Shown: piece after piece, positions 16,501 through 23,629 of the stretch
How the letters are laid out: every line of letters starts with the position of its first letter
How positions within the stretch are numbered: the stretch's first letter is position 1
Source of the DNA: an uncultured Bacillota bacterium
GTDB taxonomy: Bacteria; Bacillota; Clostridia; Christensenellales; UBA1242
DNA: 64,000 nt
Assembly: GCA_900544595.1 (NCBI GenBank)
Contig: UQVQ01000004.1
Location: 62,001-126,000, forward strand
Direction: 5' to 3'
The notes under the pieces: generated by a model
What the model was told of the DNA's origin: nothing
Seen by the model: the letters and a program-made list of their open reading frames with translations, nothing else
The model's database searches: none
Program-made: the position numbers and the translations under genes

Positions 16501-18947
16501 TTAACCCAACAAACAGCCAATATTTTGATATAAGTTTTAAAGAGGAAACCTACTATTTTGAAATTATTAAGCGAAGGGTCATTCTCTCTGCTCCAAACAC
16601 AATGAAAATTTATGGAGAAGAAGACCCAGAGTTTCCTTTTGCGCTTGCTCCTGGAATAACTCTTCCAGAAGGGGTTAGCCTTCAAGACATTTTAACAAAC
16701 GGGAAATTAAGTCGTCGTCAAGGCGAAAATGTTGGCAAATATACCTATGGACTTGGGGAAGTTAAACTAATTTCAACCCAACAAAAAAACTATGAACTTT
16801 TCCTTAATGAAAACTATTTGGAAATTGTTCCAAGAGATATTGAAATTCAAATTGAAAACGCAACAAAAGAATATGGCGAGGAAAATCCAGAGTTTAAATA
16901 TACAATTGTTTCGGGCTCAATTGGGTTTGAAGGGGATTTAATAATTTCCTATTCGGGCGACCCTAACGTTGGCAAGCACGAACTTCAAGCACTAATCAAT
17001 TCCGATAACTATAATTTAACATCAAACAGGGCATATTTAACAATAACCCCAGCGCCAATTATGATTCAATCGGACTACCTTCAAAAAACTTATGGGGACG
17101 AGGACCCAGAGTTAACATTTTATTTGAGTGAAGGTCAACTAAAATATGACGACACATTTGAATCCATTTTAACTGGCTTCATTAAAAGAGGCGAAGGCGA
17201 AAATGTTGGGACATATTCAATTCTTAAAAATACGTTGGCTGCCAACGGAAACTATGCTTTAACATTTAACGGAAGCAATTTTGTTATCAATAAACGCGAT
17301 GCATATGTTGTTGCAAACCCAGTTGAAAAATTTTTAGACGAAATTAACGATCCATATGAACTTACGTATGAAGTTTCAAATCTTATTGAAGGAGATGTCC
17401 TTTCGGGAGAACTTGCTGTTGAACTAACAGGAGTTGGAGAGTTTGAAATTGGGATTGGAACTCTTGCAAACAGCAACTATCAAATTCACTACACTTCCGC
17501 AATTTTCAAAGTTTCAAAGCGCTCAATTCAAATTACTGTTGAAGGTCAAACAAGAGCTTACGATTCAACAACAAACCACGGCGAGTTTAAATATGAAATT
17601 AGTGGAGAAATTAAAGAGGGGCATGGGAAATCATATTTCAATGTTGTTCTTTCTTGCAACCCAGAAAAAAATGTTGGAACCTATCCAATTGAAGTTTCCT
17701 ATTCAAGCGAGGTTAACACTTTCTACGATGTTAAAATTCAAAAAGGATACTTTATAATAAATAAAAGACTTATTAACGTTAAAGCCCACGATGTTAATAT
17801 TATTTACGGCGACGAAATCCCAGCGGAAAGCGACCTTCAATTTGAATTAGGGGAAGGTAGCGTTATTTTCAATAATGAGATTGAAATTAAACTTGGTTAT
17901 GAAGGTGTTATTTCTGGCGCTGGGGAATATGACATAATTGATAAAACAATTGAAAACGATAACTATCAAGTTAATGTTGAAAAAGGAAAATTGACAATCA
18001 CCCCAAAAGAAATTAAAGTTGAAATTTCCAATTTCGAAAAAATTTATGGCAATGCCGACCCAGATTTCACATTCTCATTTGCCCAAGGTGCAGTTGTCCA
18101 AGGCGATGAAATTTCAGGGAGGATAACCCGCGAAGAGGGCGAAACGGTTGGTGTTTACGAATTGGTTTGCGAACTTGAAAATCCAAATTACATAATTAAA
18201 ATGGACAAAACAACATTAACAATCAACAAAAGACATTTAACCATAGTTGTTTCGATAAAAGATAAGGTTTTCGACGGAACAACAAGTGTCGAACCGGCGA
18301 AAGAACCAAAAATTCTAAACAAAATTGAAGGCGACGACATTGGAGTTGAATATATTGCAGCATTCGCTGATTCAGGTGTTTCTCCAAGAACAACTGTTAA
18401 CATCATTTCAAGCACTCTCACTGGAAGTGCAAAAGATAACTACACATATGAATTTGCTCCAATTGAAGCGCAAATAACCTATCGAACACTCACAAAAGAA
18501 GGTGTTAAAATTTCCGTTGAAGATGGAAACACATCGTTAACTTGGGGGTCATACATAAAAGTTGAATATCTGCTTGCCGAAGAAATTGGAAGCATAGCAA
18601 AAGATAAGAACACAGAGTCGGGGATTGTTATCTTGCTTTATAACAGAAACAACGAAATTATAACAAACTTTGGAAAGATTAAGGTTACAATCAACTTAGA
18701 TGAATTTCCATACGAAAAATTTGATATCTATCTTTTAAATGAAGATGGAAAAATAGAAAAAATGAAATATGAGGAAGCAATTAACGACATTTCATTCGAA
18801 ACAACAAAACTTGGAACGTTTGTTGCAACAACCGATCGAAATATTGCTTTAATCTATTTCCTAATTGCTTTGGGAAGCGCAGTTGGAGCCGGAGCAATCA
18901 TCACAGGAATTGTTGTTGGAGTTAAAAAAGCTAAAGGGAAAATTTAA
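13599..18947 (+). CDS. Giant MBG/YDG-repeat surface protein, membrane anchored
   Basis: 1782 residues from ATG 13599 (signal peptide MKKNIFGSLLFILMLSIG ending near VSAQ); AAAGG precedes the start. The N-terminal 340 residues form a unique region. About 15 modules of 70-95 residues follow (about 390-1640). I count eleven of MBG type, with cores such as YGDEDPELTF, ENVGTY and LTITPAPI, and four of YDG type (KAYDGTN, KVYDGET, KEYDSTD, KVFDGTT). Near the C-terminus is one transmembrane helix (about 1748-1772) with a basic tail, and no LPXTG motif. Such arrays form long stalks for adhesion or surface display. A TATATT box lies 10 nt before the start. The reading frame is intact. Confidence 0.85.
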   Translation: MKKNIFGSLLFILMLSIGFSFVGIPSVSAQISGGDDLNPAVVHLINKVKNGKDSYFNSFVQAGLTSSHYTFRDYKGNQVYNYIIRNMTTDSFSDKNAIVKSEVFSLSSDYQKIANAAKLYVSGSAGHLAASTDDRDKVIFSLITTGALNETKTITGNRVYTSGSYAPLWVETERTLLRSGSTIQFNFETQKGYGQDNSKGFYVFDPCLNYSVEIDSLTTLIEGRDVFRGEQIYLNATNPILELFGGETVNYFKNIFKIEWEVTKGKAHIDKEALTNGYLKVSNTATGDITVRAKCKSSSVSNEYIYSPTITFKVKSGETGISVASNFEEGIKSVSYSQNGTAYDVSVVLNDGFVPTSTENYNFGTKTLTFQNVEEKSIVNVSLKKQISIKEIIAKDKAYDGTNTAEIKEIIFNEKIDETIGINGLTISFNDIIAGTSSLSYEGTAVLKPDFGKKYELVDFGTPIVVSGQILKRDVVVSAKYTTQGIGQTEKPIEFTATGLVNGESLGGKLAKESGTTVGKYRITIGTLASENPNYNIIFFSNVYEITKINFKITDVTIEKVYDGETEIQSISIDNLEFSIKNGKEYISATWSEIAKDSNVGLRLTASFKDNANVGAGKPVSFVAELIGTDKANFELESVPTNVYGKITKAPIEITAHSDQKQFGDSDPELTYTITSGQLYNSDSLTGELSRQSGENVGVYQIQKGTLSAGNNYQLTFVGNTFEVIKRQVKVNALKVTKHYGDVDEQLTYELVGGTTEVQEGLNLKLEREKGELVGTYEISVVSYNDRNYEIVSFTQEGFEILKREIIISVYSKEKEYDSTDRAEVVYEISNLQANNPDNIRIDITAKFRGTTVREWGILYYYEGSLITDFSSSLVLGNNVDCYDITFDVNYTANITIRKIYIVIKNGKVTKEWGDPDPNPLPYQIENGFEGIVLTGQLERGLTGQDQDGYVVNNNEVGIYPLHLGTLINPTNSQYFDISFKEETYYFEIIKRRVILSAPNTMKIYGEEDPEFPFALAPGITLPEGVSLQDILTNGKLSRRQGENVGKYTYGLGEVKLISTQQKNYELFLNENYLEIVPRDIEIQIENATKEYGEENPEFKYTIVSGSIGFEGDLIISYSGDPNVGKHELQALINSDNYNLTSNRAYLTITPAPIMIQSDYLQKTYGDEDPELTFYLSEGQLKYDDTFESILTGFIKRGEGENVGTYSILKNTLAANGNYALTFNGSNFVINKRDAYVVANPVEKFLDEINDPYELTYEVSNLIEGDVLSGELAVELTGVGEFEIGIGTLANSNYQIHYTSAIFKVSKRSIQITVEGQTRAYDSTTNHGEFKYEISGEIKEGHGKSYFNVVLSCNPEKNVGTYPIEVSYSSEVNTFYDVKIQKGYFIINKRLINVKAHDVNIIYGDEIPAESDLQFELGEGSVIFNNEIEIKLGYEGVISGAGEYDIIDKTIENDNYQVNVEKGKLTITPKEIKVEISNFEKIYGNADPDFTFSFAQGAVVQGDEISGRITREEGETVGVYELVCELENPNYIIKMDKTTLTINKRHLTIVVSIKDKVFDGTTSVEPAKEPKILNKIEGDDIGVEYIAAFADSGVSPRTTVNIISSTLTGSAKDNYTYEFAPIEAQITYRTLTKEGVKISVEDGNTSLTWGSYIKVEYLLAEEIGSIAKDKNTESGIVILLYNRNNEIITNFGKIKVTINLDEFPYEKFDIYLLNEDGKIEKMKYEEAINDISFETTKLGTFVATTDRNIALIYFLIALGSAVGAGAIITGIVVGVKKAKGKI

Positions 18948-18948
18948 A

Positions 18949-18978
18949 AAAAAGAGCGAAATTTCGCTCTTTTTTAAT
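18949..18978. terminator. Bidirectional terminator between the MBG gene and groEL
   Basis: AAAAGAGCGAA (18950-18960) pairs with TTCGCTCTTTT (18963-18973), followed by T-runs. Confidence 0.88.
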
Positions 18979-18990
18979 ACACTTTAATAA

Positions 18991-20589
18991 CTAGTTTTTT
19001 TGCTCCGAAAAGTTAACCTCGTCGGCAATTAAACAGTCTGTTGTTAAAAGAGTTGATGCAACGCTTGCTGCGTTTTCAAGCGCACTGCAAGAAACTTTGC
19101 ATGGGTCGATTATCCCAAGTTTAAACATATCGCCGAATTTATTGGAATAGAAATCGAATCCATAGTTAGGGTTTTTGTTCTTCATAATTTTTTCCAAGAT
19201 AACTTCGCCGCAAAGTCCTGCATTTTTTGCAATTTGTTTTAAAGGAGTGTCAAGTGCATTTAAAACAACGTGCGCCCCTGTTTTCTCATCGCCTGTTAGT
19301 TTTTTAATAAGTTTTTCAACGGTTTTTTTAGTTTTAAGAAGAGCAACACCGCCTCCTGGAACAATTCCTTGTTCCAAGGCCGCTTTTGTTGCAGAAAGCG
19401 CATCTTCAATTCGAAGTTTCTTTTCAAGCATTTCAATTTCCGTTGGTGCGCCAACATTAATAACCGCAACGCCGCCCGCAAGTTTTGCCAAGCGCTCTTT
19501 AAGTTTTGCGTTGTCAAATCCGCTGTCTGTTTCGTCAAGTTGCATGCGAATTAATTTTGCTCTTTTTTCAACTTCTTCTTGCTTTCCAATTCCGCCAATA
19601 ATTGTTGTTGTGTCTTTTGTTATCTTAATTTTTTTTGCGCGTCCAAGATCAGTTAGTTCAACATTTTCAAGCGCGTCGGTAAGTTCGCTTGAAACAAATT
19701 TTGCGCCAACAACGCACGCAATGTCTTTAAGCATTTCCGTTCGATTTTCGCCAAAAGAAGGGGCGCGAACCGCCGCAACCGAAAGAGTTCCTCTAAGCTT
19801 ATTTAAAACAAGAGCGGTTAATGCATCGCCGTCAATTTCGTCGGCAATTATGAAAAGTTTTTCGTTTGCATTTGCAATTTTTTCCAAAAGTGGAAGGATT
19901 TGATTAAGGTTGTTGATTTTATGGTCGGTTATTAAAATAAGTGGATTTTCCAAAATTGCTTCCATTTTTTCCATGTCGGTTGACATATATGGAGAGATGT
20001 AGCCGCGGTCGAATTGCATTCCTTGAGAAATTGCAAGTTCAGTTTTAATTGAGTTGGATTCTTGCGCGGAAATAACACCGTCTTTCCCAACAATTTGAAT
20101 TGCGTTTGCAATAAGTTCGCCAATTTCCTCGTCCCCGGCGGAAATTGTTGCAATTTGTTTAATTTCTTCGTGGGATGAAACTTTTTTCGAAATTGATTTA
20201 AGTTTTGAAACAACTTGCGCGGTTGCCTTTGAAATTCCTTTTCGAAGAATAATTGGATTTGCGCCGGCAGCAAAATTTTTTAATCCTTCTTTAACAATTG
20301 CTTGCGCAAGAACAATTGCAGTTGTTGTTCCGTCGCCCGCAACGTCGTTTGTTTTTATGCTTGCTTCCTTAATTAACTTTGCGCCAATGTTAACAAAAGG
20401 ATTTGAAACTTCAATTTCTCTTGCAATTGTAACGCCGTCGTTTGTTATAAGGGGGGTTGCAAATTGCTTGTCGAGAACAACATTGCGTCCTTTTGGGCCT
20501 AATGTAACTTTAACAGCATCTGCAACAATGTTAACTCCTTCCTCCAAGGCAGCAGTTGCCGCCGCCGAATTTAATATTTTTTTGCTCAT
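18991..20589 (-). CDS. groL: Chaperonin GroEL (60 kDa), lacking the Gly-Met tail
   Basis: 532 residues. GroEL signatures are intact: VTLGPKGRNVVLD, ITNDGVTIA, TNDVAGDGTTTA (ATP site with catalytic Asp), GRAKKIKITKD and GIVPGGGVALL. It assembles the folding cage with GroES. Two oddities appear: the protein ends ADEVNFSEQKN without the usual GGM-repeat tail, and no CIRCE operator is found upstream of the operon. GGAGGAAG within the groES end precedes its ATG, and the two genes overlap by 4 nt. Confidence 0.97.
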   Translation of the reverse strand: MSKKILNSAAATAALEEGVNIVADAVKVTLGPKGRNVVLDKQFATPLITNDGVTIAREIEVSNPFVNIGAKLIKEASIKTNDVAGDGTTTAIVLAQAIVKEGLKNFAAGANPIILRKGISKATAQVVSKLKSISKKVSSHEEIKQIATISAGDEEIGELIANAIQIVGKDGVISAQESNSIKTELAISQGMQFDRGYISPYMSTDMEKMEAILENPLILITDHKINNLNQILPLLEKIANANEKLFIIADEIDGDALTALVLNKLRGTLSVAAVRAPSFGENRTEMLKDIACVVGAKFVSSELTDALENVELTDLGRAKKIKITKDTTTIIGGIGKQEEVEKRAKLIRMQLDETDSGFDNAKLKERLAKLAGGVAVINVGAPTEIEMLEKKLRIEDALSATKAALEQGIVPGGGVALLKTKKTVEKLIKKLTGDEKTGAHVVLNALDTPLKQIAKNAGLCGEVILEKIMKNKNPNYGFDFYSNKFGDMFKLGIIDPCKVSCSALENAASVASTLLTTDCLIADEVNFSEQKN

Positions 20590-20882
20590 TTTTCTTCCTC
20601 CTCTAAAACCGCCAAAATGTCTGGCTGGCGAATTATTGTGTAGGTTTCGTTTCCAAACTTATATTCCATTCCTGCAAACTTGGAATAGAAAATTGTGTCG
20701 CCAGGTTTAACATAAAAAACAATTTCATTCCCGTCAAGTTTTCCGCCTTGTCCAACAAAAACAACTTTTCCCATTTGAGGTTTTTCTTGGCTTGATGTTG
20801 GCAAAAAAAGCCCGCTTTCTGTTTTTTCTCTCGCTTCAAATTGTTTAATAACAATTCGGTCGAAAAGAGGTTTAATTTTCAT
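20586..20882 (-). CDS. groES: Co-chaperonin GroES (10 kDa)
   Basis: 98 residues with the GroES fold: KPLFDRIVIKQFEAREKTESG at the start, the mobile loop SGLFLPTSSQEKP, then GDTIFYSKFAGMEYKFGNETY. It caps the GroEL chamber. It begins after AAAGGAG and is the first gene of the groES-groEL operon. Upstream on the minus strand TTGATG, 16 nt, TAAAAT (about 20930-20957) looks like a sigma-A promoter; TTAGCACTC/GAGTGCTAA arms of CIRCE are absent, so HrcA control is unlikely. Confidence 0.96.
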   Translation of the reverse strand: MKIKPLFDRIVIKQFEAREKTESGLFLPTSSQEKPQMGKVVFVGQGGKLDGNEIVFYVKPGDTIFYSKFAGMEYKFGNETYTIIRQPDILAVLEEEEK

Positions 20883-20919
20883 ATTTTTCTCCTTTTTTTT
20901 GTTAATTTCAAAGAAAATC

Positions 20920-20948
20920 TCATAAAAATTTTAACTTTCTCATAAATT
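20920..20948 (+). promoter_or_regulatory. Possible sigma-E-like promoter of the SPOR-domain gene
   Basis: TCATAAA (20920-20926), 14 nt, CATAAATT (20941-20948): 5/7 and 6/8 matches to sigma-E elements with the right spacing. It would leave about 60 nt of leader before 21015. Weak; offered because the gene product looks sporulation related. Confidence 0.3.
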
Positions 20949-21014
20949 ACATCAAAAGAATAGTTCTTTTGGGGCAAAAAATTCAACATTCGCTGCCATT
21001 TTTTATTTTAAATT

Positions 21015-21770
21015 ATGAAAAACGCACTTGGAAAGATTTTTGTTTTATTCCTATCTCTTGTTTGCATTGCTGTTTGTGTTCTGCTTGCAAGCATTCTTTC
21101 GTCGGCAATAACTGTTAGCAGTTCAGCTTCAAGTTCTTCCTATGACGGCTTTGAAATTTATGCAATCTCGCTTGGAAGTTACACTTCAAAACAAGCTGCC
21201 CAGGCAACAGAGGAAGATGTTATGCAGCGCGGCGGGGCAGGATATATCTATAAGAAAAACGAAATATATTATGTTTTGGCTTCGGCATATGAACGAGAAA
21301 ATGACGCAAAACTTGTTAAAGAAAACTTGACGGCAAATAATAACACTTGCACTATTATGAAAATTGAAATTTCAGCGCCAGACCTTTCAAAAACAAGTTC
21401 TTCTTCGCAGGCAAAGTCTTTTCTTTCTGCTCTTGGAGAAATTAAAAATTCTGTCTTAAAGTTATATGATGTTTCTGTTGCTTTGGACACAAAAACAGTT
21501 GACGAAACAAAAGCTAAAATACAAATTATTGAAATTAAAGGAAGCCTTGAAAAAGAATTTGAAAAACTTTCACGGGGGACAAATGCAGTTGACGGAATTT
21601 ACTATCAAACAATCAAAAACACCTTTGCCTCTCTTGAGAAACGGCTTGCCGACCTGCGAAACTATCAAACGATTAACGGAATTTCTCTTTCAGCAATGGT
21701 TAAAAAAACATATCTAAATTTCTTTTTTGAATTGCAGTCGCTAACAAGCGCGCTAAACAACGAATTTTAG
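21015..21770 (+). CDS. SPOR-domain membrane protein
   Basis: 251 residues. One N-terminal membrane helix (about 8-32, KIFVLFLSLVCIAVCVLLA) is followed by a Ser-rich linker and a SPOR-like domain (about 45-110: YAISLGSYTSKQAAQ, GAGYIYKKNEIYYVLASAY, DAKLVKENL). A helical C-terminal half follows. SPOR domains bind denuded glycan strands at septa and in sporulation. No Shine-Dalgarno site is visible before the ATG. Transcribed divergently from groES. A place in spore or septum wall work is an inference from the domain. Confidence 0.72.
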   Translation: MKNALGKIFVLFLSLVCIAVCVLLASILSSAITVSSSASSSSYDGFEIYAISLGSYTSKQAAQATEEDVMQRGGAGYIYKKNEIYYVLASAYERENDAKLVKENLTANNNTCTIMKIEISAPDLSKTSSSSQAKSFLSALGEIKNSVLKLYDVSVALDTKTVDETKAKIQIIEIKGSLEKEFEKLSRGTNAVDGIYYQTIKNTFASLEKRLADLRNYQTINGISLSAMVKKTYLNFFFELQSLTSALNNEF

Positions 21771-21842
21771 AATTAAATTTTTCTTTTCGGGCAAACTACT
21801 TATAGCAAAGCAGGTGCTTTGACTTGCAAAGGAGGTGGGCAA

Positions 21843-21989
21843 ATGTTCGGCAAAAAAAATGCTGGAAGAAATTCTAAATCTTCCACAAAGAAAAGTTCCA
21901 GAACAAGCGTTGAAGCTGCAAAAGAAACAAACGCATATGGAACACGTAATTGCTCAGGAAGAAGTTCATCAAACAGCTCGAGAAAATAG
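21843..21989 (+). CDS. Tiny Ser/Lys/Arg-rich protein (48 aa)
   Basis: ATG follows GGAGGTGGGCAA, one of the best ribosome sites in the window, so it is very likely translated. The 48-residue product is basic and made mostly of Ser, Asn, Lys, Arg and Gly (AGRNSKSSTKKSSRTS in the middle, SGRSSSNSSRK at the end), with a single Cys and no hydrophobic core. Small Ser/Asn-rich basic proteins of this type occur in clostridial spores and coats. Its neighbours include yabPQ and a SipL-like gene. Family not recognised. A strong terminator follows. Confidence 0.7.
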   Translation: MFGKKNAGRNSKSSTKKSSRTSVEAAKETNAYGTRNCSGRSSSNSSRK

Positions 21990-22007
21990 TTTGAGTTAGT
22001 GAACTTA

Positions 22008-22038
22008 AAAAAATCGACCATGTTTGGTCGATTTTTTA
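22008..22038. terminator. Terminator between the 48-aa gene and tmk
   Basis: AAAATCGACCA (22010-22020) pairs with TGGTCGATTTT (22025-22035), then T-run; it serves both sides. Confidence 0.9.
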
Positions 22039-22040
22039 TC

Positions 22041-22715
22041 TTATTTATTAAAAAGTTTTTTAACAACTTCAAATATGTCGTTTGAAATTTCTTCAATTGA
22101 TTTAAGGTTTCCGCTTTCGTTTAAACAAGAAATTTGCGTCCACCCATATTTGTTTGCAACATATTTTCCAGAATTATATGCTTTTGTTAAATGGGAAATG
22201 TCTTGCTCCAAAATGTCTTTTTTGTTTCCAGATTTATATTCCCCGCGAGAGTCGGCAAGTTTCTTACTAACTTCAACTGGAACGTCAAGGAAAATAACGA
22301 GGTCTGGTTTTGGGAGTTTAAGTTTTCCAAATTCAAAATCGTTAACATAATCCAAAAACTTATCTCTTTCCTCTTGATTTTCGATGAGCGCCGCTTGATG
22401 AAGCATGGTTGATTCAACGTATCTGTCGAAAACAATGCTTCCGCCGTTTTCAATGTGGTCTTTAAGACCCATCATCGTGCAAAGGCGGTCGACAGCATAA
22501 AGGGAATTTGCTTGATAGGCGTCTAGGCAACCAATGTCGCCAAATTCGCCGTTTAAATACATTTTAACAGGAGTGCAAGCGGGAGAGTCGTAGTTTGGGA
22601 AACTTTGAACTATGCAGTTAATTCCCGCCTCGTTAAGTTTTTCGCAGAGAATCTTTGCTTGAGTTTTTTTCCCGCTTCCGTCGGTTCCTTCAATAACAAT
22701 AAATTTTCCTTTCAT
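22041..22715 (-). CDS. tmk: Thymidylate kinase
   Basis: 224 residues. The P-loop is IEGTDGSGKKTQ, the DR(Y/H) motif is FDRYVESTM (residues about 95-103), and the LID region holds ADSRGEYKSG. It phosphorylates dTMP to dTDP for DNA synthesis, complementing the thyX gene at 41.8 kb. The insertion SFPNYDSPACTPVKMYLNGEFG after the P-loop is the usual substrate-specificity region. GGAGAAAG precedes the ATG and the start overlaps the divIC-like stop by 4 nt, so it is the last gene of the yabP-yabQ-divIC-tmk run. Confidence 0.93.
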   Translation of the reverse strand: MKGKFIVIEGTDGSGKKTQAKILCEKLNEAGINCIVQSFPNYDSPACTPVKMYLNGEFGDIGCLDAYQANSLYAVDRLCTMMGLKDHIENGGSIVFDRYVESTMLHQAALIENQEERDKFLDYVNDFEFGKLKLPKPDLVIFLDVPVEVSKKLADSRGEYKSGNKKDILEQDISHLTKAYNSGKYVANKYGWTQISCLNESGNLKSIEEISNDIFEVVKKLFNK

Positions 22716-22897
22716 TCTTTCTCCACACTTTCCGATTGATATGTTTCGTTTGCTTTTTTAAGCTCGTTTTGCAAACGGTTAATTTTAACAGTTTGAGCAA
22801 TAACAACACAAAACAGCGCCAAAATAAGCGCAAAGCCCAAAACAATTAAAATTTTAGTCCAAAGTTTTTTCTTTGTTTGCTTTTTTAAATTTTCCAT
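22712..22897 (-). CDS. DivIC/FtsB-like small membrane protein
   Basis: 61 residues: a basic N-terminus, one membrane helix (about 15-35, ILIVLGFALILALFCVVIA) and a short coiled coil (VKINRLQNELKKANE). The sequence alone is not diagnostic. The position right after yabP-yabQ, exactly where divIC stands in Bacillus and clostridia, makes a divisome DivIC/FtsB-type protein likely. It overlaps yabQ by 44 nt. It is shorter than typical DivIC (about 100-125 residues), so the C-terminal domain may be lost. Confidence 0.6.
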   Translation of the reverse strand: MENLKKQTKKKLWTKILIVLGFALILALFCVVIAQTVKINRLQNELKKANETYQSESVEKE

Positions 22898-23237
22898 TTG
22901 TTATTTTCCTTAGTATTCTAACAAATTGATTATAACACCACAAAGCGATTTTTGCAATTATTAAACCCAAAGAAAATCTTTCAAACAAAAGTCCGCAAAC
23001 GAAAGCAATAACAAAATAGAAACGGAGTTGCCCAAAATTAAACGAAAGAACGCAAACAAGCATTATGAAAGAACAAAGAAAAGAAACAATAATGTCTAAA
23101 ACAAGTCCAACAATTTTGTTTTTGTTGCAAAGAAAATGAATGTAGTTTCGCGCGTCAACAAGAAGGCCGCTTGCAAATCCAATTGCAAGCGTTATAACAA
23201 AAATTAAAGGTTGAGAAAGAGTTTCAAACAAAAGCAT
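22854..23237 (-). CDS. yabQ: Spore cortex protein YabQ
   Basis: 127 residues with four predicted membrane helices and a basic C-terminal tail. YabQ features seen: GFASGLLVDARNYIHF in the first loop, VLDIIVSFLCSFIML and FYFVIAFVCGLLFERFSLG. In Bacillus yabQ is made in the mother cell and is needed for the spore cortex. It sits 14 nt after yabP, preceded by AGAGAG, in the standard yabP-yabQ-divIC order. Confidence 0.85.
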   Translation of the reverse strand: MLLFETLSQPLIFVITLAIGFASGLLVDARNYIHFLCNKNKIVGLVLDIIVSFLCSFIMLVCVLSFNFGQLRFYFVIAFVCGLLFERFSLGLIIAKIALWCYNQFVRILRKITNGKFKKANKEKTLD

Positions 23238-23251
23238 TATTGCGTTCTCTC

Positions 23252-23503
23252 TTATTTAAAGATTTTTTTGAATAAACTTAACTTTTCTTTTGCGCCAGAA
23301 AACTTGATGCAATAAATTTTCCCAGAAATTTCAATGTTTCCGCTTTCAACATCAAGTTTTTTAACCTCCATTGAATTTCCGCTTATTTGAAGAATTGAGT
23401 TTTCCATTTCCAAAACAACCGAAGTTTCGCTTATAACATTTGCTTTTTTAATTCCCGAAATTGAAAGATTTTCTTGATTTATTAGTGTTAATCTATTTTC
23501 CAT
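23252..23503 (-). CDS. yabP: Sporulation protein YabP
   Basis: 83 residues, a small all-beta protein typical of the YabP/YqfC family: MENRLTLINQENLSISGI, then VVLEMENSILQISGNSMEVKKL and LDVESGNIEISGKIYCIKF. YabP is a sigma-E regulated protein with an undefined role in spore formation. The start follows AAAGGAG. The gene is divergent from the SipL-like gene, 126 bp away, so both probably share mother-cell control. Confidence 0.9.
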   Translation of the reverse strand: MENRLTLINQENLSISGIKKANVISETSVVLEMENSILQISGNSMEVKKLDVESGNIEISGKIYCIKFSGAKEKLSLFKKIFK

Positions 23504-23571
23504 ACATTCTCCTTTATATATATTATTAAGGCGGCGAGAAATTAAGAATTAAAATTTTTTGTTTTATGTTG

Positions 23572-23600
23572 TCATATTTTTTGAAAAAGCTTCATTCAAT
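23572..23600 (+). promoter_or_regulatory. Sigma-E promoter of the SipL-like gene
   Basis: TCATATT (23572-23578, full match to the sigma-E -35), 14 nt, CATTCAAT (23593-23600, 7/8 match to CATACAAT). The spacing is exactly as in mother-cell sigma-E promoters. The predicted RNA start near 23607 precedes GGAGGG and ATG 23630. Confidence 0.75.
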
Positions 23601-23629
23601 ATATTAACTTTATTTTGGAGGGAAGCGGT

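Noticed and set aside
20883..21014. CIRCE operator before groES
   Set aside because: No TTAGCACTC/GAGTGCTAA inverted repeat is present.
21800..22096. 98-codon minus-strand frame over the Ser-rich small gene
   Set aside because: No ribosome site, antisense to a well-supported small gene, and it runs through the terminator hairpin and into the end of tmk.
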